A DNA stretch of 32,366 nucleotides from an uncultured bacterium. GTDB lineage: Bacteria > Bacteroidota > Bacteroidia > Chitinophagales > Chitinophagaceae. Below, piece by piece: positions 31,675 to 32,366 of this stretch (position 1 is its first letter; each line of letters begins with the position of its first letter). The translations under genes were made by a program, and so were the position numbers. Below the pieces are notes generated by a model. It searched no databases. It saw only the letters and a program-made list of their open reading frames with translations, and was not told the DNA's origin. The DNA lies in NCBI GenBank assembly GCA_903834825.1, contig CAILKQ010000083.1, positions 1-32,366 on the forward strand, given 5' to 3'.

Positions 31675-32136
31675 ATGAAGTACAGCAAACCCCAAAACAA
31701 ACCAGCAAAAACCTATTTTTTAGGCCGAGTCTGTCAATATTGTGGCGAACCCATTGAAGATCAAGCAAGAGCCAGCAGAACACATTGTCCAAGATATATG
31801 GACGAATTTAGCGTCATCCATGATTGCAGGAGGAAAAAACATCAGATTAAGCATCAGGCAAACGAGGCGGTATTACTTGATTGGTGTGCAAATCAACGCC
31901 AGATCAAAAGGAAAATCGAAGATGCAATCGCTGCGCATGGAGAGCATGTTACACTTGAAATACTGGATGCCTATCATATTCAATTGCAGGAACGCATCCG
32001 CATGGATCATTATGAAGGAGTGACTGTATTGGAATTCCTTGGCTATGATATTATACTGACACCCAATTTTAAAACCTATAAAATTCAAAAAAATGACAAA
32101 TCAGGAATTTATAAAGATGATAGAAAAAATGCATAA
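31675..32136 (+). CDS. hypothetical protein with four-cysteine zinc-ribbon-like N-terminus
   Basis: The 153-residue protein is not of a family I recognise. Four cysteines lie in the first third: Cys20 and Cys23 (VCQYCGEPI), Cys38 (RTHCPRYMDEF) and Cys51 (HDCRRKKHQIKH), which fits a CxxC...C...C zinc-binding module followed by a basic stretch. The rest is helical with a Lys/Arg-rich segment (NQRQIKRKIEDAIAAHGEH near 73-91) and an acidic-basic C-terminus. There is no signal peptide. The start ATG at 31675 is 51 nt from the divergent regulator gene, and the last 44 nt overlap the start of the membrane-coiled-coil gene, so a coupled pair is likely. Nucleic-acid binding is suggested but not shown. 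Confidence 0.6.
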   Translation: MKYSKPQNKPAKTYFLGRVCQYCGEPIEDQARASRTHCPRYMDEFSVIHDCRRKKHQIKHQANEAVLLDWCANQRQIKRKIEDAIAAHGEHVTLEILDAYHIQLQERIRMDHYEGVTVLEFLGYDIILTPNFKTYKIQKNDKSGIYKDDRKNA

Positions 32137-32366
32137 AGTAGAAAATAATGCAAAATGGAAGGTACACAGTGTACTCATTGGTGTAGGGTTTGCTGGGATA
32201 ATATATGCTCTATGGATATCTGGACAGAATAAATCTAAGATTATATCAAGTCAACAAGCTGAAATACAGGTCGAAAGACAGGATAATTTGCATTTGAGTT
32301 TCTTGAATAATCAACTTAAAAGTGATAGAGCAGCTCAAGATATTATTATAGAGAATATTAGCCGAG
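32093..32366 (+). CDS. short membrane-anchored coiled-coil protein (cut by window edge)
   Basis: The first 91 codons are visible, and no stop is reached before the window ends. The sequence begins MTNQEFIKMIEKMHKVE, has one hydrophobic helix (SVLIGVGFAGIIYALWI, residues ~27-43), then a charged, Gln/Lys/Glu-rich helix (SSQQAEIQVERQ, then NNQLKSDRAAQD) typical of a coiled coil. No family is recognised. It starts 44 nt before the end of the four-cysteine gene in another frame, which argues for translational coupling. A phage-like or element-borne membrane protein is one possibility; the visible part is too short to settle it. Confidence 0.55.
   Translation, partial: MTNQEFIKMIEKMHKVENNAKWKVHSVLIGVGFAGIIYALWISGQNKSKIISSQQAEIQVERQDNLHLSFLNNQLKSDRAAQDIIIENISR

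Larger units (their letters stand above)
28841..32366. mobile_element. left end of an AT-rich integrative island next to tRNA-Leu
   Basis: A serine recombinase gene points at the 3' side of tRNA-Leu. Beyond it base composition becomes clearly more A+T-rich, and genes are short, overlapping and of unknown family. This is the usual layout of an integrated element at a tRNA. The right end and its attachment repeat are outside the window. Confidence 0.6.

Overview
The window reads as chromosomal DNA of a Bacteroidota bacterium, most like the Chitinophagaceae/Sphingobacteriia side of the phylum. The evidence is a SusC/SusD pair, an Oar-like and an OMP-b-brl-type TonB-dependent receptor, a choice-of-anchor I lipoprotein, and promoters of the Bacteroidota type (TTTG, 19 nt, TAnnTTTG). 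This placement is inferred from gene families, not from a marker gene.

Layout. 1-3373: carbohydrate-type cluster, with a cut-off Gfo/Idh/MocA dehydrogenase (-), a secreted protein resembling an alpha-toroid glycosidase (+), and a Tat-type exported Gfo/Idh/MocA oxidoreductase (+). 3383-4875: an arginyl/leucyl-tRNA-protein transferase-like protein meeting a DUF3445 (heme-dependent oxidative N-demethylase-like) gene tail to tail. 4939-9860: a TonB-dependent receptor and a YncE-propeller/phosphoesterase fusion (both -). 9948-10847: an SdpI-like membrane protein, a shared terminator, tRNA-Phe(GAA) with a consensus promoter, and a second terminator. 10848-15765: an Oar-like receptor and a choice-of-anchor I lipoprotein. 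15995-18799: a GMC oxidoreductase and a PepSY-TM protein. 18844-21320: two overlapping ATP-grasp ligase genes, the second fused to a C-terminal SET methyltransferase domain. 21363-27512: an M28 peptidase and a susC-susD operon. 27685-28386: a SIMPL-domain protein.

From 28426 rightward the window is accessory DNA. A 5' half-copy of tRNA-Leu, split by a pair of GC-rich palindromes, precedes a tiny GIY-YIG nuclease gene whose start codon lies at the end of the half-copy. The intact tRNA-Leu(CAG) follows. An AT-rich island then begins, with a large serine recombinase whose reading frame runs antisense through the whole tRNA, a small coupled gene, a MerR-like regulator, a divergent four-cysteine protein and a cut-off membrane/coiled-coil protein.

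The two candidates for under-described biology are (i) the ATP-grasp / ATP-grasp-SET pair, which looks like a self-contained peptide-bond-forming and lysine-methylating module with no known substrate, and (ii) the GIY-YIG cassette that appears to have inserted into the tRNA-Leu gene while resupplying the tRNA 5' half, next to a recombinase island abutting the 3' side of the same tRNA. Most of the rest is ordinary envelope and nutrient-uptake content for this phylum.
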